From Macropodus opercularis (taxonomy: Eukaryota > Chordata > Actinopteri > Anabantiformes > Osphronemidae), in the NCBI GenBank assembly GCA_030770545.1, contig JAUCMP010000026.1, positions 5,560,501-5,624,500 of the forward strand: 64,000 nucleotides of DNA, read 5' to 3'. Shown here in pieces: positions 15,836 to 28,829 of this stretch. Made by a program: the position numbers and the translations under genes. How positions within the stretch are numbered: position 1 is the first letter of the stretch; every line of letters begins with the position of its first letter. Under the pieces are notes generated by a model. It saw only the letters and a list, made by a program, of their open reading frames with translations, did not search any database and was not told where the DNA came from.

Positions 15836-16054
15836 TTAACACAAAGGCTTGCCGTGCCTCATGTTATTGGCACAGGTTCGGCCCAGGTTGGCTCCTTGCA
15901 GCAGCAGATCAGAGAATCCGTCCAGGCCGAGGCAGGTGGTCAGGGGGCTGATGAGGCCGTACAGGCCGCCTAAAGTGATGCCCAGGGGCCAGCCAATGCA
16001 CAGAAGAACCACCAGCCAGACGATGCACCAGAAACATGACCCACAAGTGGCCAT
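15836..16054 (-). CDS. Unnamed 72-aa cysteine-rich membrane protein
   Basis: I do not recognise this gene. The frame is supported by a strong acceptor (polypyrimidine then CCCAG, exon from 16,060) placed six bases before the ATG at 16,054, so the start is immediately downstream of a spliced leader. The protein begins MATCGSCFWCIVWLVV. Residues about 9-44 are strongly hydrophobic, with Gly/Pro near 21-31 that could make one kinked or two short membrane segments. A polar tail follows, ending NNMRHGKPLC. Six cysteines, including the CGSCFWC cluster and the C-terminal Cys, suggest palmitoylation. A longer in-frame start at 16,081 would read through the acceptor and is disfavoured. The upstream exon was not located; a minus-strand TATAAA at 17,589-17,594 is a weak promoter candidate. 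Coding status is likely but unproven. Confidence 0.6.
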   Translation of the reverse strand: MATCGSCFWCIVWLVVLLCIGWPLGITLGGLYGLISPLTTCLGLDGFSDLLLQGANLGRTCANNMRHGKPLC

Positions 16055-16060
16055 CCTAGT

Positions 16061-18420
16061 CTGGGAAAGAGAGCATGACAAGAGGGCATGAGCTTACTTA
16101 CAAAGCCAAATGCTTGTGCTTCGTTTGTGGAGACACAACTTCAGGTCTGTAACTGTGCAAAGTGAGGAAGCCTTATGTTGTAAATGACTCATAGTCTCAG
16201 TCAGTAGCATCAGGATGAGTTTCACTGAGCAGCTGTGAGAGTGTGTGACTGTAACCTGCTGAGCATTTGGAATAGACGATGGCCTTCGCAAACGATGATA
16301 ATGCTGCGACCCCAAATAATAATCTCCAGGCTTGTCCAAAACATGGCGTCAAAGATCAGTGCTGGCAATTAGTCGCTCACTAATACTGCAGCAGGTCATC
16401 ACAGATCATGTTCACCTTAACAAGCTTTACTTAGCTGTGTGATGTGCTGCCAGATGTCTTGGTTTTTAAAGAGAATCAGATTTTATCTGAAACTGATCAG
16501 AAATTCAGCACAAATAATTCTGATGTAAACAATCCAGCTTTTTATTTTTCAAATTACATATGTAAACATAGAAAGGACTGTTGTCAGAATATGTTCATCA
16601 GGATCAGGATTTTATGGCAACACTAAATGACAGTAACCTTTGAACCTGCGATGCAGCAAATGTTTATTATTATTTTTGCAGTAAATGCCTTATTGTTGTA
16701 GTGTATTGTTGCAGGTGTGCAGAACTGCTGCCTCGTGAAAAGTGTTTCCCCAAGCATGTGTCCATTTTAACACAAATGACGTGACGTTTCCTGTTGTGAC
16801 ATTAATGTCATGTAGGGCTTAGAAGTAAATGACACATTCAGCACGAGTGAGTCGCATGGTGGATCCCGTGTTTCAGGAAACGCCCGTCACGTTAAAAAAA
16901 AGGAAAAAGAGACGAGCCACACAACCACAGACGAACTTTGTGCAGCCAAGACAAGTGGACTCTGACTTAGCTTCAAGCATCACAGCAAAAGCATCAGCGC
17001 ACTGTACTATACATATTAGTAACATACAGTACATACATAGCAGTACCTAGTAGTTATGACTTTTGTAAAGGTACATTTAATACAAATTAGCAAATAACCA
17101 AAAATATTTTCTAAAAGATGAAAAACAAAATTTGAAGCACAAGACAACAGACTAGTAATTACTGCATAGAAAACACAACATATCTACATGGACAGTTTCA
17201 CCAAATGCTGTTAGTCCCGGTTGTAGACCAGCCCATAGCAAAGGTTAGAGGTCAAGCTTTACAAAGTAACCTAATGAATACCTGTCGCGCGACTATAAAA
17301 GACATGTTCACCTTCAGCAGAGAAACGATGAGACGTAGAAAACTCCTGACTTCCTTCTCGCTTGTCGCTTTTCTGTCCAGTCACTCAAATCCTGTTTGAG
17401 ACTTCCAGAGATGTTGTGTGAACAGTAGCCACTTCCCACCAGTTAACTCTAATTTACTACGAAGTTGCACAGGCAGCTGAATTGTTGAGATGTCAGCTGG
17501 GAGAAAGCAGAAAGGAATGCTCAACAGAGGCAGGACGTTACACAATGCACACGTTCATGTGACTCCAGAGAAAGCTTGGTGTCACGGGTTTATAGAGGGA
17601 GAGATTGTTAAAACAGTAAAACAATCCATATGAAAGGTTAGTGTTAGTTTAAACATTACATTGGTGAGTGTTGTGGGCTCTGTGCTGAGACGTGTTAATC
17701 ATTTATAGGTGCAGTCTGAGCTGACATCTCATTCCTATGGTTTCCACAGACGATCGACAGGCCCAGACTCCAAACACAAAACGTGAATCTCAACATACTG
17801 TGCTCGGCTCTGAGACGGACGAAATAACATGGGTCCAAAACGTCTCTCCAAATTCATCAACAGACGCTTCTCCATCAGGCTTTTCAACTGGCCCAGCAAG
17901 AGCAGCTGTGCAGCTGACCTGTTTGCTCAGTCTGCCTGAGGTATGATGTAACCACCACCAACTTCTGGTGCATGATGAATGAAATTCCAGTCTGTGTTTT
18001 TGCCCATAGGCCTGTGCGCTGTTACCTCTTCATTTTTAGGCTGGTTAATATTTAAATGACCACCGCTTGAATTAAAAGCTACAGATTGGTTGTAAAGCCT
18101 CATCAGCCAGAGCAGTGCTGTTAGTGCTCCACACGGGCAAAGTTATGAATGGCACAGGATGTGGAGCTTGCTGGTTGAGTGACTGTGTACATCCAGAGGG
18201 CGAGTTGAAATCCCCCAGCATGCAAACTGGCCCTTGGGTAAAGTGACTGACCTAAAAATGCAGTTTAGTCGCAGCTTGTGTAGCTGGTATGGACTCAGCC
18301 AATCAGATCGGACTTATGCCTTTAGCTGACTAGGAAAGGGCTTAACATTGCGATGGTTAAAGATGTTCACCACAAACTGTGCTGAGGGAGGAAGGAGAGA
18401 GAGATGACGGAGCCAATGCA
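16061..18420. other. Intergenic DNA between the 72-aa gene and aqr
   Basis: This should hold the promoter and non-coding first exon of the 72-aa gene, reading leftward. TATAAA on the minus strand (17,589-17,594) and CTATAAAAG on the plus strand near 17,290 are the only promoter-like strings I noticed. Short open frames at 16,829-17,050 and 17,737-17,946 (plus) have no recognised domain. Confidence 0.4.
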
Positions 18421-18424
18421 GGAT

Positions 18425-18438
18425 TTTAATGGTTTAAT
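18425..18438 (-). terminator. aqr: Candidate aqr poly(A) signals
   Basis: Two minus-strand ATTAAA hexamers, at 18,425-18,430 and 18,433-18,438, lie about 160 nt past the aqr stop. No AATAAA is nearer, so cleavage is probably near 18,405-18,420. Confidence 0.5.
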
Positions 18439-18593
18439 GCAAAAAATCTGTTACAAAATGAATAAAAAATTATCAGGATAATTTTTCAGTAGAAAACAAA
18501 CCTAGAAGCATTGACACCAAACTATTATTTTCAAGGGACAGAGCTCGGTCCCTGCCAAAACTGAGGCCATTATTTAGACGTTAGTTCGTTGGC

Positions 18594-21500
18594 TTATTGC
18601 TCCTGTTCCTCTCCACTGTTCTCCCCCTCGCTGTCACTGTCTCTGCCGGGATGTTCTGGCATTTTAGAATGGTCCACTGTGCCACCGTTTTCTTCTTTCT
18701 CCCTGATATCCGCTGAGTTTGGCACCATGCTTGCCTCTCCTTCTGGGTTTTCCTGCTCCATGGGGGTTTCTTCCTGTTCCCCAGAACTAGGTGCTTCTTT
18801 CTCCACCACTTCTTCTTTCTCAGTTTGTTGTGGAGGTAGAGCCAGTTTCTGCTGTTGCTGCTGATGAGCCGAAAGAAAGCAATTGTTTCAGAATATAAAA
18901 TAAGACTTAAAATTAAAAAATATATCCGAACATGTTCCTTTGTTACATATAGTAAGAAATAATGTTTTGATCTATGATGCTAGAGCACTTTGTGTCTCTC
19001 ATACAATGCTGAACATTTTACCTGTCTGTACATCTGAGACTTCTGCATCATGTGTATGTACATATTATACACAAGGTTGGCCATCTCTGGCATATTTTTG
19101 ACGATGTGGTCCGACTGTCCAGAAGCATCTCTCTGTGGGAAAAGGAGTCCAATGTTAGTATGAAAATCTCTTGAATCCATTACGTTGAAATTATGTTATG
19201 TGAAATTGACAATGAATTGTATCTGTGCAGTCTGCCATGACCTGCTTGTTACTAGAAAGCAAATATCTCTGTGCTTCTAGTGATCGCTGCTTGCATACTA
19301 TCAGGAGGAGTTGAGGATGAGGAGCTGAACATATTAGTATGGAGACGGAGTCTCAGCCTAAACTGACGAGTGTAGCAAAGAATATTAAAAGACTTTTACC
19401 TTCTAAATACAGGGCTGATGCCGACAGAGGCCCTTTGGGCTTCATGTAAAAGTCAACGCAGTGAGGGCTATAAAACTTAACTGTGCCTGGCTGTATTGCT
19501 AAACTATCAGTATGTATTTTCCAGTGATTGAATGTGTGTTTTACCATCTATCCATCCATTTTCTGCAGCATTATCTGGGGCCCAGGGGCAGCAGTCAAAG
19601 CAAAGCCCCAGACTTACGTAATCCCTGAACACGTCTTCCAGCTCTTTTGGCGGGGACCCAAAGCGTTCCTGGACCAGCCAAGTGCTATTGTCCCTCAAAC
19701 ATGTCCTGAGTCTATTCCTGGTGGAACATGCCCAGGAGGCATCCGAGACAAATTTGCCAGAATCGCTTCGAGGCTGACCAACAGTCCTCCACCATGGCCT
19801 CCCATGGAGTCCCATAAGCCAACAAAGCTCAGTTGGACACCGTCTTCAGCTTGAGGGCATCCCTTACTTCTGATGTCAACCGCTAGGTTTGACATCAGAA
19901 GTAAGTTTGACACCTCATGGCCACAACAGTGAACAACTGCGTTGAGCAGAGCTGAAGTCTGACAGTGCGATGAGCTAGACTTTCGCCACAGACCCTCACA
20001 ATATGTTTGCGGGTGTCCTTCGTCCTTTCGGGCTAAGCCCAGCTACCAGGTGCTCATATAAAAGCCCCAGGCCTGGCTCCAGTATGGGGCCCAGCTGCAA
20101 CGCTAGATTTTGCATTTACCATCTCCCCAGTGCTATTGAATAGTCCAGTAAATATATCCATATGGGCCATTATTCAGCACTGTTAAGTAGCCCATGACAT
20201 TTGTGGTTCAGTGTTGCTAGACAATATCTAATCAGTGTTTGCGTGTAAGCAGCAGGGGTTTACTGACTCCAGATAGACAGGCTAAGGCAGGGGCCGCATG
20301 TGTGTGCCCAAAAGAGCTGTCCCTCCTGGGGATGAACACTCTAGAGTCAGAGGAAGTGTCACAGGCTATAGGGTATTTTAGACACCCCTGTTGCCACACA
20401 CGCCAGTCAGTGAGACACACTGACCAGACAACAGTTGTCTCTTGCTGGCCTGGCAGGATTTGGGAGAGTGGGTTTGCCTTCTGACCTTCAGGGGTTAATT
20501 ATAGCCAGACCTGTGTTTCCCATGCTTGCAGAGTTCCCCCCTGTAAAATGCTCTTAACAGCTGCCTGGATAAAAGTTCAGTAGGACTAGAGACCAGTGAG
20601 AACGAAACGGAATGAAGATGCCATTCAGGACATAGAGGCAAGATTAGACAAAGACATGGGGGCTGTAGCAGCAATGAGATAGTGAGACGCTGGAGGCATC
20701 AGGCACCAGTGGAGAACGTGCAGGAAACTAAACCTGGTTCCTGTTTATTCCTATTAAAGGTTTCTATTCAGTGTGTGATTATGAGGTTACCACTACCTGA
20801 ACAGAATGAAACAGAAGATTATTGGGTTTTTGCTGCGTGCGTGTCTACGTACAGGCTGCTCCTGGTTGTAGTATTCATGTGGTCTGATATGCAGCTGCAG
20901 AGGTCTGGCAGTGAGTTGGTTGAAGGCTGGAGTCAGCTCAAAGCAGTTCTGGAACAACGACACGCGGGCAAAGATGTACAGACCCAGTCTGGCTCGTGAC
21001 ATGGCCACCACTAGACGCCTCACGTCCCTGTGGAGTGATAGAAACAATTGCAAATTGGTGACTAACATGCAAAATGGGTAAGAAATCAGGAGTTGAAAGA
21101 ATTGGAAGCAAGAAAGGTTTAAGGAGGAGAGACAGAAGCTAGGGGAAGGAATAGAACACAAAAAAAAAAGTTAAGCTACAGTCTGTTGGGTTGGACTCTT
21201 CCCCTGCTTCTTAACGATAAAGTGAACCACTAAAGGGGAGGAGGGCACCTTTCATCCTCAAGCAGCATGTAATAAATCTTTGTAAATTGTGTGTTTTAGT
21301 TGTTTGTACGCGCTGCCTAATGGAGCAGTGCAAACCATAAATGTTTAGCCTGCCTATAAATCTACACCGTGAGACACAGGCATATTGGATTACAGAGTGT
21401 GGAAGAAGCTACAGCATTTGAGGGGGAAGTCGTCTTTGGCCGGTGATACTGACAGCAGTGCTTGGTTTGATGTAGAGGAATTTGGCGCATAGTCACGTCT

Positions 21501-24500
21501 TGTCACACAATAAAGTATTACACACTCAAATGCAGCCAGAAATGTGGGTTATGGAGTGTACCTGAGGACTTCATTAGATTAAGAGGATTAACCCTTGCAA
21601 TATGCATGAGTTCCATTAATATGTAGAGTGAGAGTCTGATGGAAAGCATTGTACAGGGGGTTATGAGTAAGTGTTCAACCTATTGTGTTACAAGAGATTT
21701 GTTATTACATGACGCATGGTATATAATGAAACTTGAAAGTGCGATATTTCCACAGAGACAAACTAGTGTAGCCTTCAACCAATGAGCACAGCGCTGAGGA
21801 AAACGGGAACCAATCACGAAACACGATAGCCTGTGGCCACGGCTGTGCAGAGAGAGACGCCCACCTGGGCTGTGCAGTGACATGGCAGGGCAAAGTGGAC
21901 GAGTACCACTGGTGTGTGCGTGTTCATGTCAGAACGTGTCTGGATCTGTGCCTCCCTGTCAAAGAGTGTGCTCCTACATGTGAGCGTGCCTGTGTGCATC
22001 AGCAGGAACGCTTCTCCTGTCAACGCAAGGGTCAGCTTGTCATATGGTCAGCTGCTTCCCCCGTGGTTGTCACGGCAGCAGATTGCCACGAGGACGGACG
22101 CAGTACGAGGGCAGAGTTCAGACGCAGGAGGAGGATTGTGAGGTCAAGATCAGTGGTACATCAGCACAAACAAGGAAGACAAACGAGTCACAACAATCAG
22201 TTAGCCATTAAATGTTCTTGATAAAAGTTCTCGTCCAGGAGAAGACAAAAACTAGTTACAATTCTATCCCCTTCACTCAACTAACTCTAGTGCACATAGT
22301 TACAGGGATGCATTTGACAGCCAGCCCACATGCTATGGGCTGAGAATGTGAAGAAAGCAGGGTGTAATATCCAGTGTAAGACAAGATCAGATCAACGATA
22401 CTGGGAGGAGCGCACACACTGCCAGCAAGACAAAGTACCACCGTCTCTGGCTGCACTGCTCATCTCCTGCTACATCGACTCACTGCTTTATCTGGGCGAC
22501 GGGGAAAGAACAAAGTGAGTTTTTAAATGTTTGCTCTCTAAAATGACCAAGCACAAGCCCAAGTCAAAGGGAACGACTTATCACACACACCAGGGTCTAG
22601 TGTAGGGGAACTACTGAACATCACAAGTACTGTGGAAGAATTCAGCCTCATTTGTCTGGTATTAAACCACACAGCATATTAAGTGTGAGGAAGTAAGAGC
22701 TTTCGCTTTAGGACATAATGGCAGACAAAGAGCGAGAGGCCATTTCACTACTAATCAATTCAGTGAAATGAAGAACGAGGTGGCAGTGACGAGAGGGAGC
22801 ACAGCGATAAGAAGATGAAGCTGAAAGCTGTATTAGAGCAGACAGCGATGGGAAATAAAAATGAAAAGACGTGAAGCCTACTGCTGCAGTTTGGTTAACC
22901 ATCACGCCTGGTAATGTTATACGTTCGCCTTTGATCGCAGGAGTGCTCTTTGTTAGACTCTCAACCCAATCATCAGAGCACAATAGCTTCTCATAACCAG
23001 GACAAAAGGTACCTTCGCTCCAAAGACATGCTCCTGTCCTGAAGCACCCATTATACACCCTGCCACAAATTAAGCTGGTTTCCTTCAGCAAACTTCACAG
23101 AGTAGTTACACACGACAAAAACACAGAAAGCCTCCTGAGAGCAGCCATCTCAAGTGGGTTATATCTGCTGTATTGTTTGCCTAGAGGATGTCTGTGTTAA
23201 GCGTAGTCGAATATGTGGTAAAGACGTCGATGGGTCGGGTACGTTTATGTGCCTGTCATGCATTGTAATTACCTCAGGTGTCCCACAGCTTTAGTGCGGA
23301 CCAGTGACAGGATGATGTAGTCGTTCTGCTGACCCTGGAACCTGTCCACCGTCGTCACCTGCACAGATACACAAGCACACACATAAATATGAAAGCTATG
23401 CTAACTAAGCACAGGCAGCGGATGCATTTTGCAGTAAATGAGTTGTAGGTGGAGTGAGAGGAAAGAGGAGCTGAGTTTTCTTGTTCTTGCTGTTATCACT
23501 GTGGCCCACATTGGCAGCCAGCAGGGTTAATACGGCTTAGAGGGCATTTGCTACCACTAGCCTTTTAACCTGTGCCCATGAGATTCAAGGCCAAGGCACC
23601 AGGCACCATGCTGTGAACTGATCAGAGATTATGTAGAAGTGGTTGACTGGGATGCATTTTTCTTTTCTTTTAAATTATGTCAGCAAATGTGCTTTTATAC
23701 TGTAGTAACATTATTTTGATGAGACGTGATCCTATTTGTGTACGTCAATTACTCCTTCAGGAGGAACTTGCTCGTGGCTATTGTAGCTTGGGTACATCTA
23801 TTACACTAAACTGGTGGGAAAACCTTTTCAGACACAGAGTAGGTGATATTAATTAAAATGAATAAAGGGTGTTACATAACCGAGTCACACATTTCAATGT
23901 TAAGTAACAGTGATTATATTACTTCAGTAAAAATTACTATTGCATTACACTTACAAGGTTCCTAAAAAGAAAAGGACAGCAGTTATACAGGCTACATGGT
24001 GAGAAACCTAAAGCCCAGCAGAGAGGCTCACTTTTCCTCTATAGATCTGTACTCAAGAGTGGATCAATAGGACATCAGCTACCATTGAGAAGCCACACGG
24101 GCCCAGAACAGCACAAACCCAATGCTAATGCAATTTACACTCATCCTGAAACTCTCTTTCTCAAATTGTCAGACATTTTGGGTAACAAGGGGGGGATTCG
24201 TGAAACGGGGCTAATTAGGTAGTAAACCAATTTCACTGTCGCTACATGGGACAGGTGCAGCCCCAGAGGCATCAACATGTTACTTACAATAGCACGAGGC
24301 TTCAAGGGCTCTATGTTCAACACACTCGCTCACAGTTTAGTTCAACCAATACAGCAACTCTGCCGTCGATTCGACTTTTACAGGTTCCACCATCTCTGTT
24401 CCTGAGGCCACAGTGGGTGGTGGGTTTGGTGTGATTTGGTTCTATTTTGGCTGAGGGGCTGAAACATTAGAGCCACTTCTTCCTATAATGCACTACAGCA

Positions 24501-27500
24501 GTTTGTAAAAGTAGAATTCACAGGAGAACTTCTGTCAGTATCCACATGTGTTTCCCATCTGTTATAAATATATATATGATCACAACATGTCCTACTTCTG
24601 TCCACATAGCAGGAAAAGTGCTGTTACACAAATTCCTGCTCAAAGAAGAAGAAACATTTGTACAGGAGGCATATGAAAGAAGATTATTATGCATAGGTTT
24701 GTGGTCATATAAATTAATTAACAGAGGCCTTCAGAAGATGAACTTGAGGCACAATGTCCACCCAAATTTATCCCCAGTGACAGTTAATGTTTATTCAAAC
24801 TAACTAAAGACAGACGGGCTTGTCTGCTTTGTGAGTGATATCCCCGAGTTCAACACCCTGCACCAAAAGAAAAGAATCTCAAATCAATTGTCCTTTGCCT
24901 CACAAAATCACAGAGTAAACAAAAAAACAAACGCCATGAAAATTCATGCAAACTGTTGTGTTTGGGATTTAGGGAGCAGCTTAGCCTAGTGTGTTTACTT
25001 GAGTTCTGGCTGGTGCTAACTGGCTGCCTTCCCCTTTTCTGTCTAATTAAAGTCATCACAATAAAGTGGGCTGGCTGTTGACATTTGCTTGGTTTTAGCC
25101 ATTGTGACACATTGTCAGACACACTGTAGACCGAATGCTCAGCGCATGACCTTTCAGCTGCTCAGCATTTTCCCACAAGAGTCCCTTTCTCTTCCTTCTC
25201 TCTCCCTGCGTCTTTCTTCTCAGCAGACCTATCAGCCTGTCACCCCTGTCACTTTATTACCAGGCATGCATACTGACTAAGGCCACAAGCACATAGAATG
25301 ACACTTTATGTCTCAACTTTGCAGGACATTTAACATGACCAAGCACAAAATCTGGCTAGCTGTCAGAACAGGGAGTAAACTTCAAGACAAAGCAACAAGG
25401 TCCAGTAGGCTTACACATCGAAAAACACAAACAGCAGCACTCAAACCCTCAAGTGATAGAATGCACCATGAGCTTTTAAAAGTACTGTACTGTTCCTGAA
25501 CACCTCACAAGATGGATTACTGACTAACTGGCATGTACCGGACACACAACTGAGACTCATCATCTGGAACCGTGACATAAGACCACAGGCACCCCTATTG
25601 AAAACATCCCAGAACTACTGGGGACATGCTGATGTATTACTACACGACTCACGAATAAAAGGCTTAAAGAACAGAGACTAGACAAAGGTGAGAGAATGTG
25701 CTTGGGGAAAGAGAGAGAAAAAAGCATGACCTGAAGGGGAAGCGGGTAGGGGCATTTAGCAGAACAAACAGAAAAGGGATGGGAACCTGTGCCAGAGGGT
25801 TGCCGACTTTAAACTGAATCTGTCTGAAGCGAATAAAGAGTTTAGAGAAACAGTGTGAGCTAGATGAAGACAACCGAACACATCCTTCAGGGATAAACGC
25901 AGCAGAGACTACACCTGCTCTCCAAGCATTCACACTTAACGTTAAATAATTTACGCAACACACAAACCTAAGTGAACTTGATTTACAGAGACACTGTCTG
26001 CAGCAGATTTCTACAATATCCATGACACACTCATTTGTGTTCCACTCACAAACTAAAATTATATTTTGCCGCAATGCAAGGATCACAAATCTACTCAAAT
26101 AGCTTGGGTAAAGAGAAAGAAAACACCTGAAGGTGTGGAGTAACTTCACACGTATGTGTCGTGTGTTACTTATGTTTCAAGCACACAAGTCCTGCACAAG
26201 GTGAAAACACACCAACTGGGACAGGTTTTCTCACAAGACAAGAAATGTGCCACACAAATGATAATGAGTCACAAAAATTGTGTTCGCGCGTAAAGTGCGT
26301 TTCTGTGTGGGAGTGTTACTGTACATGCTATGCCTGGTCATGTGCTTTAAGGGTCATGCCAGCGACTCAAAATCTCAACGCTAACCCATGAACAGTGTTA
26401 CACCACAAGATGATCCTCTAGTTAGCATCTTGCTCATTTCAATAAAGTGTGCTTACCTTGTTGGGTTGTGCGAAGAAGGGATTCCCAGCACAGCGCTGAT
26501 TGATGACATCGCGGATGAGGTGTTTTTGCCCGTTGTAGGTTGTGAGGATGCTGATGCGGTCAGCAGGGTAGCCCAGCAGACGCATGTACATGTACAAAGC
26601 CACCGAATACTCTGCTTCTGCCAGGTTCTTCACAGGAAGAGAGAAGACAACAGTATTAGGGTGTCATTTAATAATACAATACGGGATACAAGTCATATTT
26701 GGAAAACTAACCTAAGGACTATGTGTCTCTAAGTGATTTTCAACTGAATCAAAGCACTAAGCTGATAAACAGATCTCCCTTCCCAGCCACACACCCTGGG
26801 TTGTGACACCTTATTCTAACGTCTTGCTCTAGGACCCTCTCACGTGTCAGGTCCAACCTACCAGTGAAATAAAAGCCCGCTCATTCATGCATGAGTAGCC
26901 ATCTGATTTGGGCTGGAATTAATTACCTCAACACACAAGTAGCCAGGCTGGGACAAAATGTTCCGCTCTGCGATAAATGTGGTTGTTTCTACTATGCTTT
27001 ATATTATAAACAGTGCTTTCTGAGAGTCCTAAAGAATGATCAGTTGTTGTAGTGTATGACCAATACACATCTCTCAACTGGGAATGGCCCGATTTTCCAA
27101 AACATTTGTAGTCAGCGCAGTGTTTTCCAGAAGACCATCAGTAGTGTATGTAAACGTGCATTTGCTGCAAATATGTACATCTTTATTTCCCTAGTTCAAA
27201 TATCAGACTACATCGTAGGAACGTTTCCTTCTTCGTGTGAGTACATGCAAAGGCCAACGCTGCATACATTCACCTACTTTACAATCAACTAATTCCTCAC
27301 CATGTGCATTCTGGCTCCAAGGCCATACTCTGCCCTTCAAACATGACCAAAAAAGCCAACAATATGAATTATTCATCCGGCTTCAATTACGCCTGGACTA
27401 CAGCTTGAAATGTTTAATGATTATTCTGTACTGTACACGCGGCTTCATCAACAGTTGTGCATCCAGCTACAGTAGAGTTCAAACGGTCTTTGCTCTCCCT

Positions 27501-28829
27501 TCCAAACTCTTTTAGTAAAGCCGGATTTCTACTTCTGCACCTCAGTGCATTAATACAACCAATGAGGTTGTCAGGAGTCACACACACTCATCCAATACTT
27601 ACAAATTTAGTCTAGGTTGTTATTACACAACCCATAATATAGCTTATGTAGCAGAAAAGCCAAAACTAACAAGCCCAGTGGCTGAGCACATTGAATAGAT
27701 AATGTAAATTTAGATGGGCACTATAGCTTTAATGAGCCATGTGACACCTATGGGTCTAAGCATGAATGAACTGGAACTCAGCTACAGCAAATGAGCTGAA
27801 AAGCAGAAACAGTGTGTGGAGAGTTTTTGAGCAAGGTGGCTGAAGAGTGTAAAGCAGGGTTTGTGCAGTGTTTGTTCAGCTGTGACAGTCATTAAGCTTA
27901 TACTAGATGCATCTGGTTCTCCAGTGTCCAATTTATCCCTTCTGGTTCCCAGTGTGTCTGTGTGTGCAGGTAATGTTGGCACTTCCTTCAGAAGTCAATG
28001 TAATGAGGTTCATGTGACCTTGTACCTCGAGAAGCGCACATGGTCTGGATTTAACAACAATGAGATGTTTCACTGACATCAGGACGCTGCACTAACGTTA
28101 TGAAACATTCATTGCACACATGCCACCCAGCTTCAAAACACACGTTCTTTGATTTGTTTCATTTAACATTTACATTATATTTTTGCGGTATATTGAACAA
28201 TGAGATTTGAGTTCCTGTGCTGGTTTGGTGCCACAGTAAACATTTTTTTCACACCCCTATCACCACCACCCACACACGGTCTTGAGTGTCTCAGCAATGT
28301 CATGATGAAACACAATCTTGCTCCTGCTGTGAAGGGCAAACTCGCTGGTCTGCGCTGGGAGGACAGTGTGAGCTGCAGACTAAGCAGGGTTCGGGATAGG
28401 TTACATGAACATACAGCTAAACCACAGAATTTTAAAAATTAAAGAGCGGATGGCAGGAAGACTATACGAGTGCATGTGCAAACCGCTGTGTTTTTTTTTT
28501 CTGTAGTTCTCACCTTATGTATGTGCCACAGACCCACTGAAAGCTGGTGCTGTGTAATGTGTGTGTTTTCCTAGTTCAGCGAAATTAAGTAGAGTTTTCC
28601 CACCTCTAGCATTAGTTTTCTGTTTTGTTATGCAGTACTGCAGTGTGTACAACCGACCTGGTAAAAGTAGGGATTGGGCTCAGTTTCTCCCACCCCATTG
28701 AAGTCCTCCACATTAATCAGCTGGAAGTCAAAGGTTAGACCAGGGTTGGGGACCTGGAACTCGGGTAGTTGCTGAACATGAGGCAAGTTCCCCAGGTGTT
28801 TGTAGCGCCAGTTGTACAGGTTACACAGA
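18594..28829 (-). CDS. aqr: aqr coding exons 30-35: RecA2 core and C-terminal tail
   Basis: Residues 1143-1469. Exons: 28658-28829, 26457-26627, 23273-23358, 20853-21027, 19022-19132, 18594-18860. Motif IV region reads ISILTTYNGQK; motif V is VDRFQGQQNDYI (from residue 1261); motif VI is VAMSRARLGLYIF with Arg1297 and Arg1299 as likely arginine-finger residues. The conserved helix KNMPEMANLVYNMY follows. The last exon begins with a Gln run (QQQQ) and then codes a Glu/Ser-rich acidic tail of about 75 residues to EEQEQ and TAA at 18,594-18,596. The tail is acidic in human AQR too but not alignable. The introns here are 161-3,098 nt. Confidence 0.95.

Larger units (their letters stand above)
19133..20852 (-). 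other. aqr: aqr intron 33, carrying dispersed-repeat fragments
   Basis: 1,720-nt intron between exons 33 and 34. Its central part holds the repeat remnants and perfect hairpin described separately. The rest shows no coding or RNA-gene signal that I can identify. Confidence 0.6.

Noticed and set aside
15836..16081. Longer start (Met at 16,081) for the 72-aa protein
   Set aside because: The extra codons include the polypyrimidine tract and CCCAG acceptor, so they are most likely intronic.
17205..17399. TATA-driven small plus-strand gene (CTATAAAAG near 17,290, then MRRRKLLTSF)
   Set aside because: The frame is about 23 codons after the nearest suitable ATG, with no further exon support; too weak to call.
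25664..26149. 161-codon minus-strand frame within an aqr intron
   Set aside because: Low-complexity hydrophobic/serine composition, no domain, and it lies inside an intron of the same strand without splice-site continuation.
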